Shown piece after piece: positions 7,722 to 17,320 of a stretch of 64,000 nt of DNA (position 1 is its first letter; each line of letters starts with the position of its first letter). Location of the stretch: positions 1-64,000 of the forward strand of contig NZ_NIOF01000020.1 in NCBI RefSeq assembly GCF_002205645.1, written 5' to 3'. The DNA is from Roseateles aquatilis (lineage in GTDB: Bacteria > Pseudomonadota > Gammaproteobacteria > Burkholderiales > Burkholderiaceae_C). The position numbers were made by a program, and so were the translations under genes. The notes under the pieces were generated by a model. The model did not search any database. It was not told the DNA's origin and worked only from the letters and a program-made list of their open reading frames with translations.

Positions 7722-9155
7722 TCACTCGCGGGTGACGCGCAACACTTCCTCTTCGGAGGTGACGCCGGAGGCGACCAGCCGGTCGCCGTCCTCGCGCATC
7801 GAGCGCAGGCCGTTGGCGCGCGCCGCGGCCAGGATCTCGGACTCCGCCGCCTGGTTGTGGATCAGGCCGCGGATGGTGTCGTCGCAGACCATCAGCTCAT
7901 ACACGCCGGTGCGGCCCTTGTAGCCGCTGGCGGAGCAGGCCGGGCAACCGACCGGGTGGTACCGCGTGCCGCCCTCGGCCAGCGGTTCGGCCGACTTGCA
8001 CACCGGGCAGAGCTTGCGCACCAGCCGCTGCGCCAGCACGCCCAGCAGCGAGGAGCTCAGCAGGAAGGGTTCCACGCCCATGTCCGTCAGGCGCGTCACC
8101 GCGCTCACCGCGTCGTTGGTGTGCAGCGTGGCCAGCACCAGGTGACCCGTCAGCGACGCCTGGATGGCGATCTGCGCGGTCTCGTAGTCGCGGATCTCGC
8201 CGATCATGATCACGTCCGGGTCCTGCCGCAGGATCGCGCGCAGCGCCTTGGCGAAGCTCAGGTCGATGCGGGCGTTGACCTGCGTCTGGCCGATGCCGGG
8301 CAGCTCGTATTCGATCGGGTCCTCGACCGTCAGCACGTTGGTCGTGGCCGTGTCCACCGTCTGCAGCGCCGCGTACAGCGTGGTCGTCTTGCCGGAGCCG
8401 GTCGGACCGGTCACCAGCACGATGCCGTGGGGCTGCTGCACCAGGCGCTGGAAACGCTCCAGCCGCTCGCCGTCCATGCCCAGCGCCGCCAGCGTGAAGC
8501 GCGACTCGGACTTGTCCAGCAGCCGCAGCACCGCCCGCTCGCCGTGCGCCGACGGCAGCGTGCTCACCCGCACGTCGATCGCGCGGCCGCCGATGCGCAG
8601 CGAGATGCGGCCGTCCTGCGGAAGGCGCTTCTCGGCGATGTCCAGCTCCGCCATGATCTTCAGCCGCGAGATCAACGCCGCATGCAGCGCGCGGTTCGGC
8701 CGCACCACCTCGCGCAGCGTGCCGTCGACACGGAAGCGCACGCTGCTCTCGCGTTCATAGGGCTCGATGTGGATGTCGCTGGCGCCGTTGTTGGCGGCCT
8801 GCGTCAGCAGCGCATTGAGCATGCGGATGATGGGCGCGTCGTCCGCCGCCTCCAGCAGGTCCTCGACCGCCGGCAGGTCCTGCATCAGGCGCGACAGGTC
8901 CACGGCGCTCTCGACCTCGCCGATCACCAGCGCGGCGCTGTCCTCGCCGCCGGCATAGGCGACCTGGATGCGCTGCGACAGCTCGGCGGCGCTCAGGCAC
9001 TCGACCTTGTGGGGCGCGTAGACGCGTTGCAGCTCGGACAGCGTCGGCAGCGACATCGCGGGCGTCGCCCACAGGGTGCGCTGCTGGCCGTCGTCCTCCA
9101 GCAGCAGCTGCTGGGATCGGGCGATCGCGTAGGGAAGCGGATGGCGGATGGCCAT
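7722..9155 (-). CDS. gspE: type II secretion ATPase GspE
   Basis: This 477-residue cytoplasmic ATPase powers pseudopilus assembly. Visible are the N-terminal GspE domain, Walker A GPTGSGKT at about residues 250-257, an Asp-box/Walker B region with [12 protein letters not shown], a His-box [14 protein letters not shown] and the C-terminal zinc-binding pairs CPVC and CPAC. ATG 9155 is chosen because GGAG precedes it and because it lies 11 bases after the gspD stop; the frame remains open far upstream antisense to gspD, which is not coding. Length is close to the 480-500 residues usual for GspE. Confidence 0.95.
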   Translation of the reverse strand: MAIRHPLPYAIARSQQLLLEDDGQQRTLWATPAMSLPTLSELQRVYAPHKVECLSAAELSQRIQVAYAGGEDSAALVIGEVESAVDLSRLMQDLPAVEDLLEAADDAPIIRMLNALLTQAANNGASDIHIEPYERESSVRFRVDGTLREVVRPNRALHAALISRLKIMAELDIAEKRLPQDGRISLRIGGRAIDVRVSTLPSAHGERAVLRLLDKSESRFTLAALGMDGERLERFQRLVQQPHGIVLVTGPTGSGKTTTLYAALQTVDTATTNVLTVEDPIEYELPGIGQTQVNARIDLSFAKALRAILRQDPDVIMIGEIRDYETAQIAIQASLTGHLVLATLHTNDAVSAVTRLTDMGVEPFLLSSSLLGVLAQRLVRKLCPVCKSAEPLAEGGTRYHPVGCPACSASGYKGRTGVYELMVCDDTIRGLIHNQAAESEILAAARANGLRSMREDGDRLVASGVTSEEEVLRVTRE

Positions 9156-9166
9156 GGTGTCTCCGC

Positions 9167-11455
9167 TCAGCGGCCGGGCACGTTGCCGGGGGCGCTGCCC
9201 GCGGGCGACGAGGCCGGATTGATCGGCAGCGGCAACTGGTTGGGGTTGACCGACCCCGGTGCCGACGCCGGCTTCTCCGGCAGCAGCGGCGCGCCGGTGT
9301 CGGGCAGCACGAGGTTGGACTTGGGCTGCGAATCCTGCTGGTAGGCGCGGATCGCGTCGTAGCGGTCCATCGTCAGCGCGGTCGCGTTCTCCGGCGTGCG
9401 CAGCACCACCGGACGCAGGAAGATCATCAGGTTGGACTTGATCCGCTTGCGGCTCTGGTTCTTGAACAGGTTGCCGATCAGCGGGATGTCGCCCAGACCC
9501 GGCACCTTGTCCTCGCCGTCGGTGTACTCGTCCTTCATCAGGCCGCCCAGCACCAGCACCTGGCCGTCCTCCAGCGTCACCGAGGTCTCGACCGCGCTCT
9601 TGTCGAAGGTCGGCCCCTGCGTCGCCGAATTGACCGTGGCGACGACGCTGGAGTTCTCTTGGTAGACCTTCATGCGCACGGTGCCGTTCTCGCCGACCGT
9701 GGTGCGGACCTTCAGACGCAGGCCGACGTCGCGGCGCTCGAAGGTCTGGAAGGGGCTGGTGGTCGTGCCGGAAGTGGTCGTCGCGTTGCCGGTGATCACC
9801 GGCACGTTGCTGCCGATGAGCAGGTCCGCTTCCTCGTTGTCCTGCACGATCAGCGACGGCGTGGACAGCACGTTGGTGCCGCTGACCGAGCCCAGCGCGT
9901 TGGCCACCGCGCCCAGCGTGTAGAAGTTGCCCACCTTCTTCAGGAAGCCCAGGTTCAGGCCGGCCGGGACCTGGCCGCTGGCCAGGGCCGCCGCCGCGCC
10001 GGTCTGCCCGCCCGCGACCGCGCCGGTCAGGTTCAGGATGTTGCTGTAGCCGGTGCCGAAGTTGGTGCCGAAGCCCGACACCGTCGAGTCGCCCTTGTTG
10101 CCGAACAGCTGGTTGAACTGCACGCCGAACTGGCCCAGCTTGCTGGCGTCGACCTTGACCACCAGGGCCTCGACGTAGACCTGCGCGCGGCGCGTGTCGA
10201 GCTGGTCGACGACGGCGCGGATCTGGCGGTACATCGGCTCCGGCGCGGTGATGATCAGCGAGTTGGTCGCCGGATCGGCCTGCACGAATCCCCCGGTGTT
10301 GACCTGCGCGGTGGCCGACACCTGCGTGGACGCGTTGCCGCTGCCGCCGCCGCTGCTGCCGGACGACCCCGACGAGCCGCCGCCGCCGAACGACGAGTTG
10401 CTGCCGCCGAAGCCGCTGCCACTGTTGCCGCCGCCGGTCTGCGCGCTGGCGAAGTTGCCGGTCGAGCCGCCACCGGACGTGCCGCTGCCGGAACCGCTGC
10501 CGTTGTTGCTGGTGAAGGCCGCGCGCAGCACGGTGGCCAGGCGCACCGCGTCCGCGTTCTTCAGGTAGATGACGCGGATGTTGGCCGAGGCGTCCGCGCC
10601 CGGCTGGTCGAGCTTGGCGATCATCGCGCGCAGTTGCGCCAGCCGCGCCGGGTTGGACGCGCGCACGATCAGCGAGTTGCTGCGCGGATCGGCCTGCACG
10701 CTGCCGTTGCCGCCGCTGGCGCCCTGCGCGGCCGCCACGCCCGGCGTGGCCGGGCCGCCCTCGGACAGGCGCTGCACCAGCTGCACGATGTCGGACGCGA
10801 CCGCGTTGCGCAGCGGGATCACCTCGATGTCGGTGTTGGACGGCTGGTCCAGCGCCGCCACGATGCGCCGGATGCGCTGCAGGTTCTCGGCGTAATCGGT
10901 GATCACCAGGCTGTTGTTGCCCGGGTTGGCGTTGATCGTGTTGTTGGGCGTGATCAGCGGACGCAGCACCGCCACCAGGTTGTTGGCGTTCTCGTGGTTG
11001 AGCTTGAAGATCTCGGTCACCACCTGGTCGCCGCGGGCGCGGCTCTCGCCGGCGATGGTGACGTTGCCGGCCTGGAGCTTGGCCTCGGCCTCGGGCACCA
11101 GCTTGAGCAGGCCGCCGGACTCGACCATCGCGAAGCCCATGCCGCGCAGCGCGGCCAGGTAGCTGAGGTAGGCCTCCTGCACCGGCACCGGTTGCTCGGC
11201 GGTCAGCGTCATCGTGCCCTTGACGCGCGGGTCGACCAGGATCGGCTTGCCCAGCGCGGCGGACATGGCGCGGCTGACGGCTTCGATGTCGGTGTTGACG
11301 AAGTTCAGCGTCACCGGCGTGCTGGCTCGCACCGCCGGCTGGCGCCGGTTCTGCTGCGCGCCCTGCGCTCCGGCCTGCAACGGCAGGCTGCCCGCGATCA
11401 GGCTGATCGCCATGCCCAGCGCCGTCGGACGCATCAAGTGCTTGTTCATGCTCAT
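9167..11455 (-). CDS. gspD: type II secretion outer-membrane secretin GspD
   Basis: The 762-residue product forms the outer-membrane channel. It has a signal peptide (hydrophobic to about residue 30, ending QAGAQG), an N0 domain (about 46-115, [17 protein letters not shown]), N1-N3 ring domains and a C-terminal secretin domain containing VPVITGN and [20 protein letters not shown]. The N3 region is split by a ~60-residue Gly/Ser-rich insert (about 317-378). The C-terminus is Pro/Ala-rich and may bind a pilotin, but no pilotin gene is adjacent. Its start overlaps the end of gspN by four bases (ATGA), indicating translational coupling. Confidence 0.95.
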   Translation of the reverse strand: MSMNKHLMRPTALGMAISLIAGSLPLQAGAQGAQQNRRQPAVRASTPVTLNFVNTDIEAVSRAMSAALGKPILVDPRVKGTMTLTAEQPVPVQEAYLSYLAALRGMGFAMVESGGLLKLVPEAEAKLQAGNVTIAGESRARGDQVVTEIFKLNHENANNLVAVLRPLITPNNTINANPGNNSLVITDYAENLQRIRRIVAALDQPSNTDIEVIPLRNAVASDIVQLVQRLSEGGPATPGVAAAQGASGGNGSVQADPRSNSLIVRASNPARLAQLRAMIAKLDQPGADASANIRVIYLKNADAVRLATVLRAAFTSNNGSGSGSGTSGGGSTGNFASAQTGGGNSGSGFGGSNSSFGGGGSSGSSGSSGGGSGNASTQVSATAQVNTGGFVQADPATNSLIITAPEPMYRQIRAVVDQLDTRRAQVYVEALVVKVDASKLGQFGVQFNQLFGNKGDSTVSGFGTNFGTGYSNILNLTGAVAGGQTGAAAALASGQVPAGLNLGFLKKVGNFYTLGAVANALGSVSGTNVLSTPSLIVQDNEEADLLIGSNVPVITGNATTTSGTTTSPFQTFERRDVGLRLKVRTTVGENGTVRMKVYQENSSVVATVNSATQGPTFDKSAVETSVTLEDGQVLVLGGLMKDEYTDGEDKVPGLGDIPLIGNLFKNQSRKRIKSNLMIFLRPVVLRTPENATALTMDRYDAIRAYQQDSQPKSNLVLPDTGAPLLPEKPASAPGSVNPNQLPLPINPASSPAGSAPGNVPGR

Positions 11456-12267
11456 CCCACCGAGATGATCGAGCGCGCACCTTCGCGCCGCCCGATGATG
11501 TTCAACAAATTGGCCAATGCGGCCTCGCTGCCCGGAGCGGGCGTCGCCTCGCCCCGGAACTGCGGCCGCGCGCCCAGGCTACCCTGGCCGCTCAATTGCA
11601 AGGGACCCTGCTGGGTCATCAGGACCAGTTGTGGCACCGCGCCGCCTACCAGGTTCAAGCGGTAGCTGCCCAGCGGCGCCAGTTGCGCCAGCCGCGAGGA
11701 GAAGTCGCGCAGCTCCAGCTGCGCGATGCCCTGCACGCGCAGCGTCTTGCCTTCACCGTCGAAGATGAAGCCCTGCGCGCTGATCGCGATCGTGCCGTCC
11801 GGCGCCACCGTGTTCCACGGCGTGCCCAGGCCGACCAGCCAGCCGGCGGGCCAGCGGATCCACGGTTGTTCGGGCGAGGTGTCCGGCAAGCGCAGCGTCA
11901 GGCGGTTCATGCCCAGGCGCGCCGTCAGCGGGCTCGCCGGGCGCACGCAGCAGGTCTGGTCCAGGGTCAGCCGCACGCCCAGGCCGCCGTCGATCCAGGC
12001 CGGACGCAATGCCCAGCCGAGCCGCTGCGGCAGCTCGCTCGCATCGTTGCTGCCGGCGCCGGGGCTGAGGATCACGCGCGCGCTGCCGTTCCAGATGCTG
12101 CCGCGCGTGTCGGCCAGCAGCAGGCGCTGGTTGGTGGCGGCGGCCAGGGTCGAGGCCAGCCACGCCGCCGGAGCCCAGCCGGCCACGGCCACCACGACGC
12201 CCAGCGCCGCGCCCGAGATCGCCCAGCGGCGCGCGCGGATGGGCAGGGTCGACTGCGGGGTCGCCAT
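11452..12267 (-). CDS. gspN: type II secretion protein GspN
   Basis: This 271-residue protein matches the GspN family, an accessory inner-membrane/periplasmic part found in only some type II systems. One N-terminal membrane helix ([21 protein letters not shown], about residues 17-37) is followed by a periplasmic domain with [12 protein letters not shown], the family's conserved 'G.vW.G.a' motif, and a mid-region [10 protein letters not shown]. It lies between gspM and gspD and is translationally coupled to gspD. The exact role of GspN in secretion is not settled in the literature. Confidence 0.85.
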   Translation of the reverse strand: MATPQSTLPIRARRWAISGAALGVVVAVAGWAPAAWLASTLAAATNQRLLLADTRGSIWNGSARVILSPGAGSNDASELPQRLGWALRPAWIDGGLGVRLTLDQTCCVRPASPLTARLGMNRLTLRLPDTSPEQPWIRWPAGWLVGLGTPWNTVAPDGTIAISAQGFIFDGEGKTLRVQGIAQLELRDFSSRLAQLAPLGSYRLNLVGGAVPQLVLMTQQGPLQLSGQGSLGARPQFRGEATPAPGSEAALANLLNIIGRREGARSIISVG

Positions 12268-12270
12268 CGA

Positions 12271-12768
12271 TCAGTTCCCCGCCGCGGCGGGCAGCAGCAG
12301 CGTCATGCGGCCGCTGTAGCCCTGCGGACCGTTCTGCAGCTCGACTTCCTGCGGCCGGGCGCGCGCGCCCTGGCGGGCCTCGCCGATCCATGACGACAGC
12401 GCCGCGCCGGACACGCCGCGCAGACGCAGTTGCGCCTGCGTGCCGGCGATGGTCAGTTCCGCCGCCGGACCGAGCCGGGCGGTGGCGGCGCGCAGCGCGG
12501 TGATCGACTGCTCGGCCGACACCGGCACCGCCTGCCGCAGCGCCTGCGTCTGCTGCGCCATCGCGCGCATCTGCTGCAGCTCGCGGTCGAGGCGGTCGAT
12601 CTCGCCGGGCGCGCGGCGCAGCGTCGTCCAGGCCGGGGCCAGCGCGATCAGCCACAACAGCAGCAGGCCCACCAGCGCGACGGTCAGTCGGGCGATCAGG
12701 CGCTCGCGCGGCGCGGCGGCCGACCAGCGGGCCTCGAAGTCACGGCGCATCGTCGTGAAGCTGTTCAT
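12271..12768 (-). CDS. gspM: type II secretion protein GspM
   Basis: A 165-residue bitopic inner-membrane protein. A short cytoplasmic start (FEARWSAAAPRERL) precedes one membrane helix (LTVALVGLLLLWLIALAPAW, about residues 28-47), then a coiled-coil-like segment (EIDRLDRELQQMRAM) and a small periplasmic ferredoxin-like domain. This is the standard GspM layout; the protein partners GspL on the inner membrane. Its start overlaps the end of gspL by four bases and it is three bases from gspN. Confidence 0.9.
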   Translation of the reverse strand: MNSFTTMRRDFEARWSAAAPRERLIARLTVALVGLLLLWLIALAPAWTTLRRAPGEIDRLDRELQQMRAMAQQTQALRQAVPVSAEQSITALRAATARLGPAAELTIAGTQAQLRLRGVSGAALSSWIGEARQGARARPQEVELQNGPQGYSGRMTLLLPAAAGN

Positions 12769-13979
12769 CGCGTCTCGGGTCGCAGGCTGAGTTGGAGCGC
12801 ATCGCCTTCGTCGGCGACGCGCAGCGTGGTGTCCTGGCCGAGCCGCTCGCGCAGTTGGGCGCGTTGAGGCGGCGTCAGGCCGGAGAGCTGCAGCCGGTTC
12901 TGCTCATACCGCAGGCCGGGCAACGGCGCCTCGCCGGGCGGCCAGGCGCGGGCGACGGCGGCCAGCAGGTCTTCCAGATCGCCCGGTCCGACCTGGCCGG
13001 CGCCGCCGCGCAGCGCCTCGGTCTCGCGGACCATCTGGGCGCGCGCGTCGCGGATCACGCGGACCTGCGGGAAGCTCTGACGCAACAGCGCCTCCTGCTC
13101 GGCCTTGCGGGCGTCGACGGCGCGGCCTTGCTGCCACGCCATCGCGTTGAGCCCGACGACCTGCACCAGCACGAGGCCGACCACGCCCCAGCGGAACGGC
13201 CGCCAGGTCGGCGACTGCAGCGTCTGCCAGGCGTGCTGCACGCGCTGCCAGCCGCGCTGGCTCGGGGTCAGGTCGAATTGCAGCAGGTTGATCGGCGTCT
13301 GGCGGGCGGCCCAGGCGCGTTCGGTGTCGCTGAGCACCTGCACCGGGCGGCCCAGCGCTTGTTCGGCGTCGGCAGCGGCGACCGGGCTGGCGCTCACGGC
13401 GGCGTTGGCCAGCCAGTCCTCGCCCAGCCATTGACGCAGGCCGCCGCTGTCCAGCGGCAGCGTCGCGACGCCGTCCCCATGCCAGGCCCGCAGCCGGGCG
13501 CGGCCGTCGGCGCCGGCCGAGACGTGGCCGCCCGCGGCCGCCCGCGGCCACGACAGCGGCAGCAGCGCGTCGACGTGCAGGCCCGCGGCCTCGAAGGCCT
13601 GCAGGTGCGCGCGCAGCGGTTCGCGCGCGGTGACGGCGACCCAGTGCGTCGGGCCGTTCTCTTCGGTGGACGGATGTTCGAGCAACGCAAGGTGCAGCCG
13701 CTCGGGATCCTCCAGCAATTGCTCCTCCATCACGCCGACGACGGCGCCGCGCAGCTTGGCGCCCTTGACCTTGGGCAGGCGCGCGGGTAACCAGCTGAGC
13801 TGGTCGTCGCCGATCAGCGCCATCACCCGGTCGGCGCGCGGCAGCGCGGACAGCGGCGCGCGCTCGCCGTGGCCCGGGGCGTGGGCCGGCGCTTGCGCGT
13901 CGTTGCTGAACCAGTATTCGTAATCAGGCGTGCCGGGGCCCTGGAGGGGCGCGGGCAGCAAGATGAGCAGGGTACTCAT
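12765..13979 (-). CDS. gspL: type II secretion protein GspL
   Basis: The 404-residue protein recruits the GspE ATPase to the membrane. The N-terminal ~250 residues form the actin-like cytoplasmic domain (MSTLLILLPAP start, LPKVKGAKLRGAV), followed by one membrane helix (FRWGVVGLVLVQVVGLNAMAW, about residues 265-285) and a periplasmic ferredoxin-like domain ending in ADEGDALQLSLRP. The order and length are usual for GspL. The 160 bases separating it from gspK (13980-14139) hold no gene I can support. Confidence 0.92.
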   Translation of the reverse strand: MSTLLILLPAPLQGPGTPDYEYWFSNDAQAPAHAPGHGERAPLSALPRADRVMALIGDDQLSWLPARLPKVKGAKLRGAVVGVMEEQLLEDPERLHLALLEHPSTEENGPTHWVAVTAREPLRAHLQAFEAAGLHVDALLPLSWPRAAAGGHVSAGADGRARLRAWHGDGVATLPLDSGGLRQWLGEDWLANAAVSASPVAAADAEQALGRPVQVLSDTERAWAARQTPINLLQFDLTPSQRGWQRVQHAWQTLQSPTWRPFRWGVVGLVLVQVVGLNAMAWQQGRAVDARKAEQEALLRQSFPQVRVIRDARAQMVRETEALRGGAGQVGPGDLEDLLAAVARAWPPGEAPLPGLRYEQNRLQLSGLTPPQRAQLRERLGQDTTLRVADEGDALQLSLRPETR

Positions 13980-14139
13980 GAGAAGGCGGATTCTAGGAGG
14001 GCTTCCGTGACGGATTCGGAGCGTTCATCTCCGAGGAAGCCCGTAGTCGATCGTTCCCCGGCGGGCGGCATCGCCGGGACGGTCGGGACCGCGGAAGTCC
14101 CGAGGGGCGTCGCCCGGTCCGGCCTCGCGCCGGGCGCCG

Positions 14140-15144
14140 TCACGGGTTGGCTCCGTAGCCGCTGCCGGCGGGGCCGGGCAGTTGCCGCCGCAGCCGCTGG
14201 CGGTCCAGCACGACCATGTCCAGGCCGCGCCGCTGGATCAGCGACCGCTGGGCCAGCACGCGGTCGTCCAGGCGCAATTGGCCCTCGACGAAGAAGAAGG
14301 AACTGGTGAACGCGGTGCGCTCGGTGTTGATCTCCACGCCTTGCGGCAGGTAGGGCTTGACGTCCTCCAGCGACCGGAACGGCTTGGCCTGCCGCGCCCG
14401 CACCACGCGGTCGGCGCTGCCCCGGTCCATGCCCTCGAACAGCGCGGCGATCACCTCGCGCGAGGCGGTGTTCAGGTTCACCGGTGTCGGCTGCGGCAGG
14501 ATGACCACCAGCGGGCTCAGCCGCGCGATCTGGTCGTCGCTCAGCCCCAGCCAGCGCAACTGCTCCAGGCGCGTGGGCAGCAGCGGCATCTCGCCCTGCG
14601 GCGCGCTGGCCGGGTTCGCGGCCTGGCGCAGGCTCAGCTGCAGTTGTTCGGCGAGGCCGGTGCCCAGTCCGGCGGACTGGAACAAGCGCGCCGCGACGCG
14701 CAGCTCCAGCGGGTTGCCGCCGGCCAGGTTGCGCAGGTTGTAGCGGGACTGCGCGTCCTCGATGTGGCCGGACAGGAAGGCGTCGGGGCCGGCGTCGGCG
14801 CTGTTGTTGTCGTCGGCGGACAGGAAGCTCGACAGGCGCGCCTCCGCCAGCGGCACCGCCCACACCTCGCCGAGGTGGTCGACGTTGTCCTTCTGGTTGG
14901 CGCGCGCGTCTTCGCGCAGGATCAGCCGGGCCCAGTCGAGCGCGCCCTGCAGCACCCAGTCCGCCTGCGCGCGACCGCGCTCGGCCGATTCCACCTGGAT
15001 GCTGCGCGCCTGCCGCCACAGCATCGCGGCGGACAAGGTGGTGATCAGCACGACGATCAGCAGCGCGGTCAGCAGCGCCGCGCCGCGTTGACGGCGCACG
15101 GGCGGCGGGGCGGCGGCGAGGTCGGGGCTGCGAGGCGCGCTCAT
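14140..15144 (-). CDS. gspK: type II secretion minor pseudopilin GspK
   Basis: A 334-residue pseudopilin that caps the pseudopilus tip with GspI and GspJ. The prepilin signal is RRQRGAALLTALLIVVLITT with cleavage after the Gly, followed by the large alpha-helical domain of GspK (LNTASREVIAALFEGMD near residue 230) that distinguishes it from the small pseudopilins. ATG 15144 is chosen because it overlaps the gspJ stop (ATGA) and gives the normal length; an open frame upstream belongs to antisense sequence of gspJ. Confidence 0.92.
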   Translation of the reverse strand: MSAPRSPDLAAAPPPVRRQRGAALLTALLIVVLITTLSAAMLWRQARSIQVESAERGRAQADWVLQGALDWARLILREDARANQKDNVDHLGEVWAVPLAEARLSSFLSADDNNSADAGPDAFLSGHIEDAQSRYNLRNLAGGNPLELRVAARLFQSAGLGTGLAEQLQLSLRQAANPASAPQGEMPLLPTRLEQLRWLGLSDDQIARLSPLVVILPQPTPVNLNTASREVIAALFEGMDRGSADRVVRARQAKPFRSLEDVKPYLPQGVEINTERTAFTSSFFFVEGQLRLDDRVLAQRSLIQRRGLDMVVLDRQRLRRQLPGPAGSGYGANP

Positions 15145-15857
15145 GAGCCGTTGCTCTCCACCGGGACTTCGCGGATCAGCTCGCCTCGATAGCCGCTGTC
15201 TTCGGCGAACTGCAGGCGCATGCGCACGCCGGTCGGCACCACGCGGCGCGTGGTCACCGTCTGGCCGGCGGCGGCGGACGCCGGGCTGGTGCTCGGCGTG
15301 ACGTCGTCGCTGGACTGGGCGTTGCTCCAGCCGTTGCCGCGGAAGAAATACATCTGCCAGCTCGCCACGCCGGACAGCCCCGGCATCGCGCGCAGTTCCT
15401 CGGCGCTGAGCTGCTGGCTGCGGAACCAGGCATCCTGCAGCGCGTCGCGGGTGGTGGTGGGCGCGGACTCCCAGCGGCTCAGGCGGCCTTCGCGCAGTTG
15501 CCAGCAGACGAGTTGCAGACCGGTCTCGCGCCGGCGCGTGAGGCGCAGCGTCGCGCCGTCGAAGGCCAGCGCCGGCACCAGCGTGCTGTCCTGCACCTCG
15601 CGCAGGTCCAGTTCCCATTGGCGCATCAGCGTCTGCAGGGTCTCCGCCCGCTCCATCGTGGCCTCGTTGTGCTCGCGGCTGGTCGTCAGCACGGACACGG
15701 CGCGCCAGGCCATCACCGTCATCACCGCCATGATGACCAGCGCGATCACCACCTCGATCAGCGTGAAGCCGCGCGATCCCCGCGATCCGCCGGATCGGCG
15801 CGCGCCGCTGGGGCGCCCCGGGATCACGGCCCGGCGCGACGGCGGTGCGGTCCGCAT
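15141..15857 (-). CDS. gspJ: type II secretion minor pseudopilin GspJ
   Basis: A 238-residue minor pseudopilin. The type III (prepilin) signal RGFTLIEVVIALVIMAVM is at about residues 29-46, with Phe+1 after the cleavage Gly and Glu+5 both present. The C-terminal domain (MRQWELDLREVQDS, later RLQFAEDSGYRGELI) has the GspJ pattern. The basic ~28-residue leader is longer than usual, but ATG 15857 fits because it overlaps the gspI stop codon by one base (TGATG). Confidence 0.92.
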   Translation of the reverse strand: MRTAPPSRRAVIPGRPSGARRSGGSRGSRGFTLIEVVIALVIMAVMTVMAWRAVSVLTTSREHNEATMERAETLQTLMRQWELDLREVQDSTLVPALAFDGATLRLTRRRETGLQLVCWQLREGRLSRWESAPTTTRDALQDAWFRSQQLSAEELRAMPGLSGVASWQMYFFRGNGWSNAQSSDDVTPSTSPASAAAGQTVTTRRVVPTGVRMRLQFAEDSGYRGELIREVPVESNGS

Positions 15858-16240
15858 CAGTAGCGCCCCACGATGGTGGTCAGGGTCAGCAGCGGCCGGT
15901 TGTCCTCGTCGAACACCTGCGCCTCGACGCGGCGGAAGTTCGGGTTCGGCGTGCCCCGCACGGCCATCTTGCCGCTGAAGTTGCGGCCCAGCTGGGTGCA
16001 GGTGAAGCTGTTGTCCCCGACGCCGGGGAAGACCTTGGTCAGGCGCATCTCGGTCAGTTCGTTCTCGGCGCACCACTGCGCCAGCCCGTTGATGGAGAGG
16101 CGCTCGGCGTTGGTGGTCATCGCGCCCGCGGCCCGCAGGCCGGCGGCCAGGCACAACGCGACGATCACCAGCGCGACCAGCACCTCGATCAGCGTGAAGC
16201 CGCCGGCGCGCGGCGAGGGGGCTCGGCGTCCGGGCGTCAT
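15857..16240 (-). CDS. gspI: type II secretion minor pseudopilin GspI
   Basis: A 127-residue minor pseudopilin. The prepilin signal is AGGFTLIEVLVALVIVALCL with Glu+5, followed by WCAENELTEMRL, the conserved 'A.w.a.N.l...r' part of GspI, and a beta-rich C-terminus ending in LTTIVGRY. It nucleates the tip complex with GspJ and GspK. The start overlaps the gspH stop by four bases and the stop overlaps the gspJ start. Confidence 0.92.
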   Translation of the reverse strand: MTPGRRAPSPRAGGFTLIEVLVALVIVALCLAAGLRAAGAMTTNAERLSINGLAQWCAENELTEMRLTKVFPGVGDNSFTCTQLGRNFSGKMAVRGTPNPNFRRVEAQVFDEDNRPLLTLTTIVGRY

Positions 16241-16749
16241 GCGTCGCCCTTCAGGACGGAGAACGGGCGCAGACCGTCGGTGACGAGGCTGATGCGGTGA
16301 TCGCCGCGGATCAGCGTCACGCGCTGCGCGCCGATCAGCGGCTCGGGTCCCAGGCGCAACGTGCGGCCGTTGGCGGCGGCGCCGCGGATCTCGATGATCG
16401 GCGGCTCGCCCAGCCAGGGCTGCTCCAGTGCCAGGCGCTTCACCAGCGCCGGCGGCAGCCCGGTGATGCGGTAGCGGCCGATGTCGTTGCCGGCATCGGG
16501 CACCCAGCGGACGTCGAGCGACGCGGCCCGGGCCTCGGCCCGGGCGGTCTCGAGCACCGAGGCCAGATGCAGCGCCTCGCGCTCGAGTTCCGCGTCGGCG
16601 CGGTCGCGCACCGCCATCGCGACCGTCGCGCTGGCGATCGCGACGATGGTGATCGCCACGATCAGTTCGATCAGCGTGAAGCCGCGCTGGACCCGGCGCC
16701 GCCACGACGGGCGGCGTTCACGGAGGCGGCCGGACGGACGCGCGCTCAC
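16237..16749 (-). CDS. gspH: type II secretion minor pseudopilin GspH
   Basis: A 170-residue minor pseudopilin with prepilin signal [20 protein letters not shown] and Glu+5. The C-terminal part shows ALHLASVLETARAEARAAS, typical of the GspH/FimT fold. The start taken is GTG 16749, which gives a 20-residue basic leader; it lacks an obvious ribosome site, so translation could depend on readthrough from gspG, 66 bases upstream. It links the GspG shaft to the tip proteins. Confidence 0.9.
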   Translation of the reverse strand: MSARPSGRLRERRPSWRRRVQRGFTLIELIVAITIVAIASATVAMAVRDRADAELEREALHLASVLETARAEARAASLDVRWVPDAGNDIGRYRITGLPPALVKRLALEQPWLGEPPIIEIRGAAANGRTLRLGPEPLIGAQRVTLIRGDHRISLVTDGLRPFSVLKGDA

Positions 16750-16815
16750 GATGGACTGGGACTCGGGTGGACGCGGTCGGACGAGGGGGCAGGGCGCGCG
16801 GCCGGGGCGGCGCGC

Positions 16816-17265
16816 TTATTCCCAGGAGCCGATGTCGGCGTCGTTGCCTTCGCCGCCCGGCTTGCCGTCGGCGCCGAAGCTGTAGACATCGACTTCGCCC
16901 TTCAGACCCGGGTTGTCGTATTGGTAAGGATTGCCCCAGGGATCCTTGGGCAGCTTCTCGACGTAGACCTTCCAGTTGGCCGCGGCGGGGCCGGAGGTCG
17001 GCTTGGCGACAAGCGCGCCCAGTCCTTGCTCGGCGGTCGGGTAGCGCCCGTTGTCCATCTTGTAAAGCTTGAGCGCCTGCATCAGCGTGTTGACGTCGGA
17101 GCGCGCCGCGGTGCGGCGGGCCTCGGACACGTGGTTCATCACCGCTGGCACGACCACGGCGCCCATGACCGCGACGATGGTGATGGCGACGATCAGCTCG
17201 ATCAGGGTGAAGCCGCGCTGGGCGCGACGTGGCAGGAGCGGGAAGAGAGTCCGGCGCATGGTCAT
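16816..17265 (-). CDS. gspG: type II secretion major pseudopilin GspG
   Basis: The 149-residue major pseudopilin builds the piston-like pseudopilus. The prepilin signal is [20 protein letters not shown] with Glu+5; the C-terminal domain contains YPTAEQGLGALVAKP and KDPWGNPYQY, diagnostic of GspG, and a calcium-loop-like end (FGADGKPGGEGNDADIGSW). ATG 17265 is chosen over a longer frame because AAGGA sits five bases upstream of it. It is the first gene of the minus-strand gsp operon and faces gspC across 55 bases that must hold both promoters. Confidence 0.95.
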   Translation of the reverse strand: MTMRRTLFPLLPRRAQRGFTLIELIVAITIVAVMGAVVVPAVMNHVSEARRTAARSDVNTLMQALKLYKMDNGRYPTAEQGLGALVAKPTSGPAAANWKVYVEKLPKDPWGNPYQYDNPGLKGEVDVYSFGADGKPGGEGNDADIGSWE

Positions 17266-17320
17266 GCAATCCTTGCGGAGCCGCCCGCGGCGGCCCATCG
17301 CGCTGCATCATAATCGTCGG

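Noticed and set aside
10310-10515. Repetitive GCC/CCG-rich stretch considered as a CRISPR or satellite repeat
   Set aside because: It encodes the Gly/Ser loop of GspD in frame and has no regular repeat-spacer layout.
9659-11665. Long open frame (668 codons) antisense to gspD and gspN
   Set aside because: Composition is His/Arg/Gly/Ala-rich, it has no recognisable domain and it mirrors a well-supported secretin gene.
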